This document shows, in pieces, positions 25,677-38,100 of a stretch of DNA of 64,000 nt. This stretch comes from Metopolophium dirhodum (taxonomy: Eukaryota > Arthropoda > Insecta > Hemiptera > Aphididae): positions 10,607,491 to 10,671,490 of the forward strand of contig NC_083564.1 of the NCBI RefSeq assembly GCF_019925205.1. The letters run 5' to 3'. The translations under genes and the position numbers were made by a program. The notes beneath the pieces are model-generated. The model was not told where the DNA came from. It made no database searches and worked only from the letters and a program-made list of their open reading frames with translations. Every line of letters starts with the position of its first letter. Position 1 is the stretch's first letter.

Positions 25677-26773
25677 GTATATAGGGACGCGACCGCAGTT
25701 CTCCGAAGGACGTATACCAAACGATTAAAATAAATAATATTAAATTAATTACAGCGTATGGACGGACCTACCTGCACTTGTATTCGAGTTGTTTTCCGAG
25801 AGACACCAAGTCCTAGCGTGAACTATATACGTCATAAAAACGTATTATAGTGACGCGGTTTGAAAATAATTCTACGTAATACCGTTCGAAACTAATCGAT
25901 TTCCTATCGTGGAACCCTATTTTATATGGTTTTAGTTTGTCGACATAAACGCGTTTTCTGCAACGTCGCACCGTGCTGCAGTATACGATACGTCTTATAC
26001 AAGAAATTACAGTGACTGTCTATGAAACGAATTCAAAAGAAGACAGGCGATTTTTTTTTTTTCGAAATCTGCCATAAATGGTAAAAAAAACGAACGACAT
26101 TTCCGTTCGACAGAAATTCCGACGGGATACGATTAAATAATATTATACACGGGTACGTGTATTTTACCAATTCAACAGTACGATAGTATTATTGTGATTC
26201 GTCGTTTTGAATTCCCAAACAATAGGATAATAACAGTATTAATAATATTTAATAATACACCATTATTACTTATGGCTGTATATATATCATGTGACTCAAA
26301 TAATATTCGACCGGACGATGAGCTATGTGTATGAAATTGATTAAAAAAGCCATTAACAATTTCTAATTAAACGTTGTGTGACGTCGTATTAGAAAAAATA
26401 TCAATAAGTGATCAAGACTCTCAAAAAGTCATAACTCGTTGCAATAATTTTCATATTATATTTTCCTGTTCCGGAAAATTAAACATTATAATGTTATATA
26501 CAGGTTTCCGACGCCTAATACAATATTTCGAGCGAAAAAAAGCAATTACCTAATTAGAAATTGTATTGACACATTAGGGCTTTTTTGGAATACGTTTTGG
26601 GCGTTAGATAGTTCAGTTATAGGTTATAACACGACAGTTATTAAGATAATCAATCATAATTGAATAATCACAATAATGTAATTTTCCGCCGTCGCGTTTC
26701 CATACAATAACAATATTATTATATTAACAATATGACGCGAATAGTTAAAAAAAAACTATAATAACCTTCAAAA

Positions 26774-26863
26774 ATGGTTCAAAGTGTTGGACGAGGAAAC
26801 GTTCCGTCACCGTTCGTCGAGCGTTTTCACAGCAGAAAACAGTATAAAAAAAAAACAAAGTGA
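26774..26863 (+). CDS. Candidate small ORF, 29-residue basic peptide
   Basis: ATG in strong context (AAAAATGGTT) followed by MVQSVGRGNVPSPFVERFHS and a Lys-rich tail, stop at 26861-26863. Moderate GC against an AT-rich flank. No splice signals are needed. Could be a real smORF, a first exon or chance. Confidence 0.2.
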   Translation: MVQSVGRGNVPSPFVERFHSRKQYKKKTK

Positions 26864-26929
26864 AAAATGTCGACCAAAATCTCCCACGCGAACTTCACGA
26901 CAATAATTGAATAGGCACCTAATCGTATT

Positions 26930-28545
26930 ATAGTGGAAATCGTTTATAATGACACTGGTTGTAGTGACATACCGGGATTAATGACCTAAAGTTAAAATAT
27001 CTTATGTATTACAATATGCTAATTTTTATCGGTGGTTGTGAGTTTCTGACGTCGTTCTTATAATGACCAAATGGATGTTATAATGACGTTTATTTTTGGT
27101 GAATTTTGACAAATAGTTTATTTATAATGAACACACAATATACGGGCTATGTTATCATCGGTTTATGAGAACAATAAGACATTTCAAGATAATGTAAAAT
27201 ATCAAGGAAAACCTATCATTTTTAAGGAGTTGTGCTTAGGCAATTCTTTCGTTCCTTGCGGTCAACGCTCTTCGTGATGTATGTAGTCAAATAATACATA
27301 TTATTATGATTATGATCATTAGTGTGTGTTTATTCTCCAACATATTACTCACACGCATATACGTGTAATTGAGTCACTAGATCAAAATATTCAAAACCAA
27401 TTTATAGGCGTGAATAGCCTGACAAAAATGTAAGCACTTCCAATGGTTTGATTTAAAAAATATTAATATTTTTTAATGCATAAACAAGATTACTTTGCAT
27501 TGGTCGGAGCACTATTAAAATGTTAGCAAACTATTGACAGTAATAAACATTTTGAATTTTATCAATTTTTTAATTAAATATATTAAAAATAATAAAAAAT
27601 ATTGATTATAATAACTCCGGCCAATACAATGCAAACTTCTTCACCAAATTAAAAATCTTTACATCTTTTAAAACGAACCACTAGTACGTTAGTACAACAA
27701 AGTACCTTAATTTTTATTATCATTTACCCATTATTCTTATTGGATAACCAAATATTCGCCACAAACCGGAGACCATACCTATTTGCACATTGAATGTTTA
27801 TAATTAAAGGGCCTTGGCGCCTTGCTATGGCCTTAATTTAAGGGGCTACAATTAGGCAATTTATAAACATGTCGTCGCCGCCCGGGATCTAAGTAAATAA
27901 TTATTAGTAGGGGTTCAATGCAGGTACCGACGAATGTCACTCTCGTACGCATATGGTCATGTCAATAGACTCGATAATTATATAAAATTCACTATATTCA
28001 AATTTTACGGCAAATTATTGTTTTGACAAAATTAATATTATCATGATTTTAACTCTGAAAAAAAAGGTTGTAATTCCGGAGAAAATTGTTTATAAATCGT
28101 ATGGAACACTCCGTTTTTAATTTTATTTCACATTTTTTATAAATCCATATATACTCACAAATTTTAAATGATAGTAAGTTCAAAATGAAATACAAATAAA
28201 TATTTTCAAAGTGCGTTTCTGAATTAGACCCCGACTACGTAAACTAACTTTAATTTTGTCAAAACTTTAAATATTTTGAACTGGAATTAGTTGACAGTGG
28301 TAGCGAGGTCCCTTAATGTAAAACAAAACATTTGTTCTATACGAATCTACGAAGCTTCCCTTCGCTTAAAAAGTGGTCATAAGAACAATGGTGGAGATTG
28401 GAGACAATGGAGACATATGCGTATGTATTAGCATGTATACGGTTTTTTTGAAAATTTCAGTCGTTACGAAAATCAGTTATTATGACCTATTTTTCTCGGC
28501 CCCATGAAGGTCATTATAAACAATATTTTCTACTTTAAATAGGTT
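26930..28545. mobile_element. Degenerate Tigger/pogo-like element
   Basis: Left TATAGTGGAAATCGTTTATAATGACACTGG (in part) and right GGTCATTATAAACAATATTTT are approximate inverted repeats with the TATAATGAC pattern of Tigger-type termini. A related end, CGTCATTATAAACGATTTG, lies at 25024-25042, paired with GTTGTAGTGTCATATATACC near 24452. No intact transposase frame. Boundaries approximate. Confidence 0.35.
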
Positions 28546-28934
28546 ATTATAATAATTTGTGTCTCGTGCACAAGATGTGCGATGCGGAGTTCTGACAGTT
28601 TTACATTTAACCACATTCTGTATATTTCATACACAGGTTTAATTTTGTTTTTTCATTTTGTAGTTGTGCACACACACGTTTTTCTTGGAAACAGAATATC
28701 AATCAAATTGATTCACTCGGTCGCACTAAGTCAAAATACCAATATTATATGGTTTCGTATTCAAATTTCAAATAATAATTATACCACGGGTATACCTACA
28801 AAACGTTGAATCGGTATACCAATATTAACTCCGACCGTTGGTACGTAGCCGCACTGTTGCCATTTGTCATTATTCCATATTCTAATATTTATTATTGATC
28901 GGAAATAATTTTTCACCGGTCGCACGATAATAAA

Positions 28935-29015
28935 TTATTCATCACACAATCGGAGTGTTGTTTTTTGTCCATCGCGCTGCTCTTTAATCCGATCGTCAGC
29001 CGCTGCGCGCTTCAT
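28935..29015 (-). CDS. Candidate small ORF, 26-residue charged peptide
   Basis: Minus-strand ATG at 29015 reads MKRAAADDRIKEQRDGQKTT then LRLCDE and TAA. Charged and helix-like, in a GC-richer patch. It lies just outside the right end of the Tigger-like element. Only its composition argues for coding. Confidence 0.17.
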   Translation of the reverse strand: MKRAAADDRIKEQRDGQKTTLRLCDE

Positions 29016-29101
29016 CGGACCGAATATTAATATAATAATATATTATATACGATGGGTCTTTTTTATTCTTACGTTATAGAACGCCAGTAAAAAAAAAAAT
29101 G

Positions 29102-29124
29102 GAACGTCGTTTTTTTCGACGTTC
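29102..29124. repeat. Perfect 8-bp hairpin with T7 loop
   Basis: GAACGTCG-TTTTTTT-CGACGTTC followed by a T-run. Stable stem; no coding or RNA gene context seen. Confidence 0.7.
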
Positions 29125-32100
29125 TTTTTATTAACGGGTTCACCATTCACCAGCGCCGCCGTCGACAGTCGGTGGTTTTTAGATACACATTAGACCGCCG
29201 CGCTTGATAATAATATTATATTGACGGCGCGCGTATAAAATAGCGACCAAACAAATAGTTTTTTTTTTTTATTTTTCGTTCTTCGCGATCTAAATCTCAA
29301 CGAATTACGCACTGGCGGCGGCTGAGACACACGTGATCGCACCGCACCATATTATTAGACTCGCATAAATTCGTATGAAATTTCCCCGGATATACGGGCA
29401 GTTTATGTTATTATTCAGTTCCACGATAAAACATCTTTTCAATTTTTTTTTCACGCTCACACGACAGGAGTGTTCATTTTCGTATACATTGCTCATAATA
29501 TAGGCATATATCTTATTATATTATTATTTTATTGCAAACGAAACGATTCACCATTGCCGATAAAACGCCTTCCGATTTCGACACCTCACGGCCGCGGTGT
29601 GTGTGCGTAATCATAATAATTATTGACAATAAATAACAATAATAATATTACACCGCGTGGACGTCCGACGAGATTAGTTGTTCATCCTGAACCGGGCTTA
29701 TCACACACACAGTCGCGCACGATAAATTGCATTTCGTCACGTTCTCAGGGGCGTGGATAATCGTTTCGGTAATATTCCGCTTTTACGTAAAACTAAAATA
29801 ATAATATTATTACCACGTGTATGTTCGATATTTTTCAAATTATAATATTGTCATGTTCGCAATAAATAATTATGGCCGAATTCAATGACGAGAAGGATAA
29901 TGAATGGTTAGTTTTTCGGTTGCAAACATTTTGGACTACTGAACATATTAATTTAGCGTGACCGTTGATTATGCATATTATTACTATGTATAATCAACCG
30001 ATTACATAATTATTATAGTTGATATCTTTTGCCAAAATTAATCTAAATTAGTAATACTTGCTATTACTAATTAAATTATTATTATTATTATTATTATTTA
30101 TTTATTATTATGTATAATATGATAGATATCCTAATAACTGTAGTAGGTACGAAGTTATTGATTCGATGTTATTTGTTACTATTTTTCCACTCGTATTTTC
30201 TTAAACCTCGTTAGGAGTTTGAACTTTGAATGCAAAATAAAACAACGATGAATAATATTATGCATTTACAGGTATATTAATGCCGTGCATTTAAATCGTA
30301 TCGATAGTTCAAAGTTCAAGATCGTTATTGTTCACATTATACGGTACAAAACTATAAATCCAAACCATTCGCGCAAATATCGAACACATTTCCAAACAGA
30401 AAACGCGTTTCGAACACATTTTAAACATATTATTTTTTACACTAGTTGCACTTGCTTTTCGCACACATAAAGCTCCATCGCGATTTTTAAAAACTACGTT
30501 TTACAATTTATATAGGTAATGGATATTATATTATTATATTATAAATTACGTGCACCGCGTAGGTATCAAAAATGTTACAGTATAGAGGAAATCAAGCGTA
30601 GGTATAGTAATTAAATATAGTTTTTAAAATAATTGTTTTATTACGATTACGGTTTTTACAGATAGATTCTACTTTTGTAATAAGTCGCAAATGATTTTGA
30701 TTTTATTCGATTTACCTAGTCGAAAAACCGATCGTAAAGTTTTATTATTTTATTACAACGGATCCACTCGTGAACAAACATTTTACCAAACATTTTCAAG
30801 TATAAAATGGGTTCGTTTTTATAATATAATAAATGACGAAATTTGAGAATGGATACAATAGTATATACTGACAGAGTATTAAGCTGTATAAATCATTTAG
30901 TATAGTAATCTAGTTGTTATACACGACGCATTATACACCGCACAATTTATTCATAATTCATTGCGCGAAAAACATTTCAGGAACCATTATAATACTATTA
31001 TAAACTGACGAGATGTGACGTGTATAATATAGAAATATGGGATAATGAATTATCGGTATGCTCGACGTATCGTAATTGCATAACATATTATATTATATTA
31101 AGGCTTTTGTACTGTGTACTAGTAAAAGCTTTCGTCAATGGAACTTATATGACACGGCCGCGAAAGACTTTATTTTTATAATATATGGCAGTGTTGAAAA
31201 TCGCATATTTTGTAATGGAAGATAAATCGTTGTGTTCAAAAACTCGTTATACACGAACGTTGAGTATTACATATTATATTATATAGAAAAATACGAAAAT
31301 AAATGAAAATCATAATTTGTGTGTATTGGAGACACGTGTCATATTGTATATGATATTATGTCGTGCTAAGTTATTTTAAATGTCCATGCACAGAGCTTGT
31401 TCGTGGTACACATCGTATAGACAGTATGCCACTATAGAACAACAAAACCCCTAATTATTCCGATTTATAACGAATAAATGTGTATACTAAATTTCTAATA
31501 TACGCAGGTACCTACGCATATACTTATAGAGCCGGGAACTTCGATGCAACAGTTCATATTAATTAAAGATCATTTTAATATCGTTTGAATTTGATTTTTT
31601 TAATAAAACGAATATCGAATAGTATATTTCAGACATTATACCTAACATAGGTATACCTATATAATACAGACCACGCGGTACCATGTGATGATTTCGCAGC
31701 GAAGTCGATTCTTTTGAATATATAAACTATAGCCGAGTGAATAACTATTATTATTGTTATTTATTCAGATACGAAAAAAGTATACCTAACCCTCTGCTTA
31801 ATAACAGTTTTCGATGCATTAACATGTTATTAAATTAAAATAAACAAGCGAAACTTCCGTGAGCCCGTCGGGTCGAATAAATTAATATTTCAGCCCACTA
31901 AATAAATACTCATACCTACGATGTATTTTATTCGAAATCAATAAATCAGTGAAACGAGAATCATGTACCTATACAATTTTAATTTTAGCTATAATACATA
32001 TACATATAGATAGGTAATACAACGACTTTACTTGTATCGTAAGAGATGAAGTTTTTTTCAGTAAAATGTTTGACTAATTGTTTTGAATTTTTTTCAAACG

Positions 32101-33704
32101 GTATATAATATTCATGTACCTACCTATATTTATATATATAGAATTAAACTGAATAATAGTAATAATAAATTATAGGTACACCGTGCGTATGTATAAAACA
32201 TACATGTTACGTTTAACTTACTATGTTATACTTAAAAACTAGTAAATTAATTAAAAATATATTCCTGTTATAAAATGAGCGTATACGAATTATCAGTCGT
32301 GCCGATCGAATATAACACAACAAACAAAACGACTTTTACTGTGTGTGTATTTAATAATAATATATACAATACATTGTATGCGATCGAAATCAATCGAATT
32401 CACGCGCTAGATTTTTATGAGCTACGTATCTACTGAGATCACTCATCAACATAGTGCCAACTGGTCTATAGCTATCGTCAGCACGCCGAATCCGAGTAAT
32501 ATGACTACAGCTACAAACTACTACAGTAATATACAGTAACCTCTGGTCATTTCGGATCTCGACAGGGACTGACAAATGTTCGAGATATCGAGTCGTATAT
32601 TAATATGGTATTTCTGCAGTGTAATTGTAATTTTAAGCGGATTTCGATTTTTTTGGTTTGGAAAAACCGAGGTATCAACATTTGATACAGGTACCATTAT
32701 AAGAATCTATATCGCGTAATAGGGTCCTCGTAAAAACAAACATTGCGTAACACCGTACTACGTATAACTTGATTGTCATATTAATATAATATTACAATTT
32801 GATAATATGTTGTTTATGTTATTTAACGAAAAAAGTAAAAATAGGCGAGTTTTCGACCAGTATGAGGTTGAGTAAATGTTCAAAAACTATCGTTACCTAT
32901 CACATACCAATTGTATTATACGTGCTTATAGGTACGGTACCTACAATATTTAATTCATCATGAAAAACATTACCAAACTCATTTAGTTATCAATTCATTC
33001 CATTTTCCCATCGAGTAAGCGTGAACGTGACGTGATAGAAGGGATATATTATTTTTTTATTTTATATAAGGTAGGATAGATTTATTTCATTCCCCACTCG
33101 TTTTACACTGTGTAAAGACTGAATAAACGGATTGAACAAATTACAAAATGCCACTACCAGATGGTTAGGTTAGGTTAGTCGGAAAAGTGACTTCGACGCA
33201 CAAAGACATCATGCGATCAACAATTGAACATATTGTCGTTTCAAATACAATAATAATGTTGTAGGTAGTATAAAATTGACTTCAGAATGTCATCGATTAC
33301 AGATATAATATATTCTCAATCTGGTAATAGTCAGACAACTTGAACTCTGTGTGCAGTTTACACATACTTTCAGAGGGTATTTACTGTAACATACAATATA
33401 ATATTATATAGTAACATAATATACGATTAGCTGTATTACTTGACTTTGAACGGAATAAATGATCGATTATTAAAAAACACGACACTCGCCGTTCGGTGTA
33501 CTTCGGTTTAGCTAGTTCAAGTGTAGTTCCACTCGAAAAAATTAAAAACAATTTATATATGAGCAACGCAGATTTTTAACACGGTCAAATGAGTGGTTCC
33601 AAAGAATTATTATTAAAAATTCACTACTTACCATAAAAACTAACCGGACGGATAACGATACTGGTGTATTCCTATTTGCTCGCTCAATTTTCCGGAGAAC
33701 TAAG
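29125..33704. other. Non-coding DNA, likely the long intron or intergenic stretch of the minus gene(s)
   Basis: AT-rich, with (ATT)n at 30080 and the short TTAGG array. A slightly GC-richer patch at 32390-32590 has a 61-codon minus frame and an unexplained structured look, but no splice signals. Confidence 0.4.
33163..33178. repeat. Short (TTAGG)n telomere-type array
   Basis: GGTTAGGTTAGGTTAG: three units of TTAGG, the arthropod telomere repeat, in an interstitial position. Short enough to be chance or a repair scar. Confidence 0.5.
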
Positions 33705-34326
33705 CAATGGCGTATCTGGATAAAAAACTATATTGGGAGGGGGGAAAAATTATGTATACACCAAAGTCGAAACCATAACCTAATATCGTTGGCTTTACAC
33801 AAGTCTATAAACTCATTTATGGTTTATTAGAAACAAATCGTAGGTAATACCAATATCGTTACCTAAATAATAATAAGCGCATATAAAAAGCTCATTAAAA
33901 AAAGGTGCTATAATACTTGTTAAAAAAAAAAATAATGCGAGGATAATATCCTGTATTCGCATAATTAATAATGAAATAATACCTATTATCATGTTATTTT
34001 TGTAACCCAGATAAAACACGACAATACGTCAACTGTTAACATAATACTATGTACAACAATATAAACGTCAAATATCGTGAAACAATACCTACTTGTACGC
34101 AATAATTTGAGAGTAAAAATAATTTTATCTTATGACATTATGACGTTAAATATGTATTCCTTCTTTGTTTTAAAATTTAGAAGATTATTAATAATTTCTA
34201 CTGTTGAAATACTTAGGGGGCAAAACAATACCCTTTACCTTTGTAACCACCCTCCCCCCCCAAAAAAAAAATGTCATGGTAGCATTTGCCTACCCTTGAC
34301 CTCCTAGCCGCAATAACTACGCCACA
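33705..34326. mobile_element. Inverted-repeat element with TGGCGTA ends and inner poly-G/poly-C arms
   Basis: Left CAATGGCGTATC and right TAACTACGCCACATA share TGGCGTA as an inverted repeat. Inside, a GGGAGGGGGGAAAA arm pairs with a CCCTCCCCCCCC arm. A related end (GTGGCGTAGC) appears at 24-33, and another (GTTACGCCACTG) near 50773. Confidence 0.45.
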
Positions 34327-34393
34327 TAAATTATATGCACGTCAATTACTTTAATATTTTAATATCATTTTTATTTATGAGCAGATGACGTAC

Positions 34394-34999
34394 CTTTCTG
34401 CGGCGTCCCTCGTACCCGGACGTGTTGATGTACAACAGGTCGGAGATGCCCAGCAGACAGTCGTCGCACCGACACATATCACTGCTCATCGACGACATCG
34501 AGTCCAGAGAACTGGTCGAGCCGATCGAGTCGGTGCGCACCAGCGACGGGTGCGATCCGTACTGGTGACCACCGCCGCCGTTGAGCGAGGCCCTCTCCAT
34601 TTTGGCGATGAGCAGCGACTCCATAAGCGTGCGAGGCCTGTTGTGCAGGCAGTTTAGTGACCCAAACTCGGACTGGTGACGGCGGAGGACGTGGCCACCG
34701 CCGCCGTCACCACCGGATGTGGACCCGCCGTCGCACACTCCGTGGCCGTAACCGTGGCCACCGTGACCGCAAACGTGGCCTTCGTGGCCATAGTCGTGGC
34801 CTCCGTGGCCGTAATCGTCGTCGTCGCGGCCGCCAACGGTTGACGTATTGCCGCAGCCGTCGTCACAGCTTCCGGTTGTCATCGTGCCACTGCCGTCGCC
34901 GCGACGCCTGTCCAGGTGGCCGAGCGACGCGGACGCGCTCCGGCACAGGTTGCTGGACACCCGTCGGCTTTTTTGCGGCTCCCCCGACGACGACGACAT
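34394..34999 (-). CDS. Coding first exon, 202 codons, His/Gly-repeat protein N-terminus (family not recognised)
   Basis: A 202-codon frame starting at an ATG (34999) preceded by an in-frame TAG and ending at a consensus donor, AAG|GTACGT, phase 0. Residues 1-35 are Ser/Arg-rich with a basophilic kinase-like site (KSRRVSS). Residues 60-90 hold a tandem repeat of about seven residues built on YGHGGH. Residues 95-103 are Gly-rich. Residues 110-140 look helical (RPRTLMESLLIAKMERAS). Residues 155-173 are Ser-rich (RTDSIGSTSSLDSMSSMSS), followed by a CRCDDC (CxCxxC) motif and LLGISDLLYI, then a basic end (GRRRK) at the splice site. Most GC-rich coding-like block in the window. Probably a disordered cytoplasmic N-terminus. 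The next exon may be common with the donor at 5387 (same phase) and lie outside the window. I do not assign a family. Confidence 0.75.
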
Positions 35000-35119
35000 C
35001 GCTTTCTATCTGACTGCTGCTGCTGCTGTTGTTGTTGGAGGATCTGACACTCACGGCGTCATCGTCGTCATCGTCTTCATCGCCGACGACAACCGGTCAC
35101 GCCGGCTGTTCTGTTAGCC

Positions 35120-38100
35120 CACGCGCAACACTGCGTTTTTAAATTATTATAATATTTTCGTATAATTATAATAATATGGTGTTATTTATTTATTTTTACG
35201 AATACAACACAATCTTCTTTATCTATTGCTATGCACAATGATAACATGACTGAAGTTTTGTAAAATACTCATTTTGTGTTTTAAAAATATATATACCCAA
35301 AAGTAGCGTATAAGTATGATGCATAAAAGATTATATTATTATGTGAGGTGTTTTCGACAGATGTCTATAAAAAAAATTCCAATTTAATGGCATAATAATG
35401 TCTTATAGGTACAATTATTAGTAAGAATATTATATTAATTTAGATAAAATGCCAATTAATTATTGCTTATTGAAATATTGATTTGAGACGGACCCTAACT
35501 AAGGTAACTCGGTTTATTTGAAACATACAGTAAAACGTTTTTGTGTTTTTTCTCTGGACACCAACATGATTAAATTAAGTACGAAAAATCCAGATTATGG
35601 CTTTTTGTTACAAAATGTAATAAAAATGATCAACCATTAATGTACTATTATAAGTACTGGTTATTTTGTTTTATCTAAAAATAATTGTAATTAAAAAAAA
35701 AATAATAAACAAAAAGTATTAAAATAAATACTTTTTGAAATATTCAAATTTATATTCAGGTTGTTTTTTAAAAATAACTATATTGAATATTTTTTTTTTA
35801 CACAGTTATTCCAATACAAAATAAGAGTATTCTTTACAAGACTATAGATACAATATTATCATTGTGCATACGACGATATTATGTCGTACCTACATGACTT
35901 AGACTTTTGTCTCGTAAATCACTCGGGAAACACATTATGCAGAAAGCTAATTTTTACGGTACATTCACGCCTTTGCGCTTTAATAATTTCGACTAAGATG
36001 TTTTTTTGATCTTTCGTTGCGGAGTTATACCACCGGTAAAACAAATCCAGCAACGAAAAAATCAACGATACGCGCGTCTAGTAGGTATATTTTATGTCGT
36101 TTAAGTCAAACACAGGTATATCAATTGACTGTACTTAAACGATTTTTTGTGAAACATTCATATTAATACATTATATTAATATTTAATAAGATCGATCGGA
36201 ATTGGTTTTAGGTCGGTAAAGTTTGATGGGGTTGGCGTGCTATTTGTATTCTCTCTTTGATTCGTCAGCAGAACCCGTATAATATTGTGTAGTTAGCTTA
36301 AATATTAGAGTGAGAATTGAGTTATAAGTTTAGAAAAAATAAGAAAATTGTATAATATTGGATTGCTGTAAGCCCCAAAAGCCACCCCGCCCCCTTGTAT
36401 ACGTCATTGACTACATACAAGAACCTACTTATATTGTTAATATATAGACTCAACGCTTTTTTTCTTGCTAAAATATGCTTTATGAAATGTCAACACTTTC
36501 ATGGTGACCGACAAAGGTTTTAAATTTTAATCTCGCTACATCATTATTATAATATCATAAAAATAAGTGAGTTCTCAACTTTGAAAAATAAATGTAAAAA
36601 CTATACATTTTAAATATACTTAATTTTATTATTGTAACTTTTAGTTTATAATTTTCAAATACTCGTGCTATTTAAAATACTCAAGCCATTCCAAGTAGAT
36701 ACCTGATACTTTAAGAATGAGGTTAGGTATATTCGAGACTCGAGTACTCAACCCTTGTCGAGCACTTGACTTTTAAACTTAACTCCGCTCTATTTATTAT
36801 ACTTGACATAAAGAAATACTAACGTCGGTTAACTATTGTAATATTATTATGTAAAGATCGGACGGAAATAATAATATCGAATTTTAGCTAGGTATCGAAA
36901 AAATTCATCCTCGCCCTATTCCGCGATCGCGTGCGCCGAGCATCTGTGCAAATTGTGTTGCGTGCTCGTTGCGCCGCCAGAAATCGATCGTACCCTATAC
37001 CCGGTGCATCGATATCCTGCTCGTAACATCATTAATTATTATACATAATAACGTCCTAGCGCTGTACAATATTAATAAATAATATTACTATCGAGCACTC
37101 GTAATACGCGCGGACGTTAAACGCTTTTTTTTTCTCGGCGCAACCTCCTAATAATATTCCGTATATAGATTTCGATTAAGATTCAAAAGTGACCGCACGA
37201 CCACCGCCGCGACACGGTCCCGGCGCCGACCCGACAGAACGCGACGTAGATCGTTCCCATCGAAATATCGTACAGCATTATTATTGTACCGTATATAATA
37301 ATAATAATAATAATATAATAATAACTGACGTGTTATTTATTATCGCGATAATTATTTACATCGACGGCCGCGTGGTTAATTAAAATATCGCCGGGCCATT
37401 AGAGACGATCACGCGAGCGCGCGCGTTAAAACAATATAATAATAATATTAATATAGTTAGTATAGATACCTCCACCATATTCTAATACATAATAATACCA
37501 TAATGTATACATCCTGATAATAGACGGACTGTGTTTTCCCTCACACCATCTGTCATAAAATTGTTTCTTTTTCTTTTGGATATTATAATATTATAATATA
37601 TTGTATTTTTTCACCAAGCAAAGTTCATCTATATTCTATATTATCAAGTATATGTGGGTACTACGGATACCATATGATATTAAAGACATGTATCATACCT
37701 AGCTCAGCTGTCATAATAACTAATAATCAATAGCGATAATCTGGGGGGATTGTGGGGGCATAACCACCAAAAAAGTCTTTTAAACTCTCCTAAGAATAAT
37801 AAGTGAAAAAATAATAATTGTAATATTATTTTCATTAGTAAATAATACTGTCCAAAGGGTCCATATAGAAAAGTACTATGTATATTATTATTATTATTAT
37901 TACTTTTATTATATAGAATATTTTCTTAGAAAAATAATGTCTGAACGAAGGAGACGAACAATTTGAACTGAAAACGGTTATCAAATTAAATTGTGCTCAT
38001 GCGTATTTTGAATATTTTTAAAAATGCAGTGGGAAGGACTTTAGTAGTGAGATATTGTATCACATTCTTGAATCTTAGCTATTTAAAATTAAATTAATGT

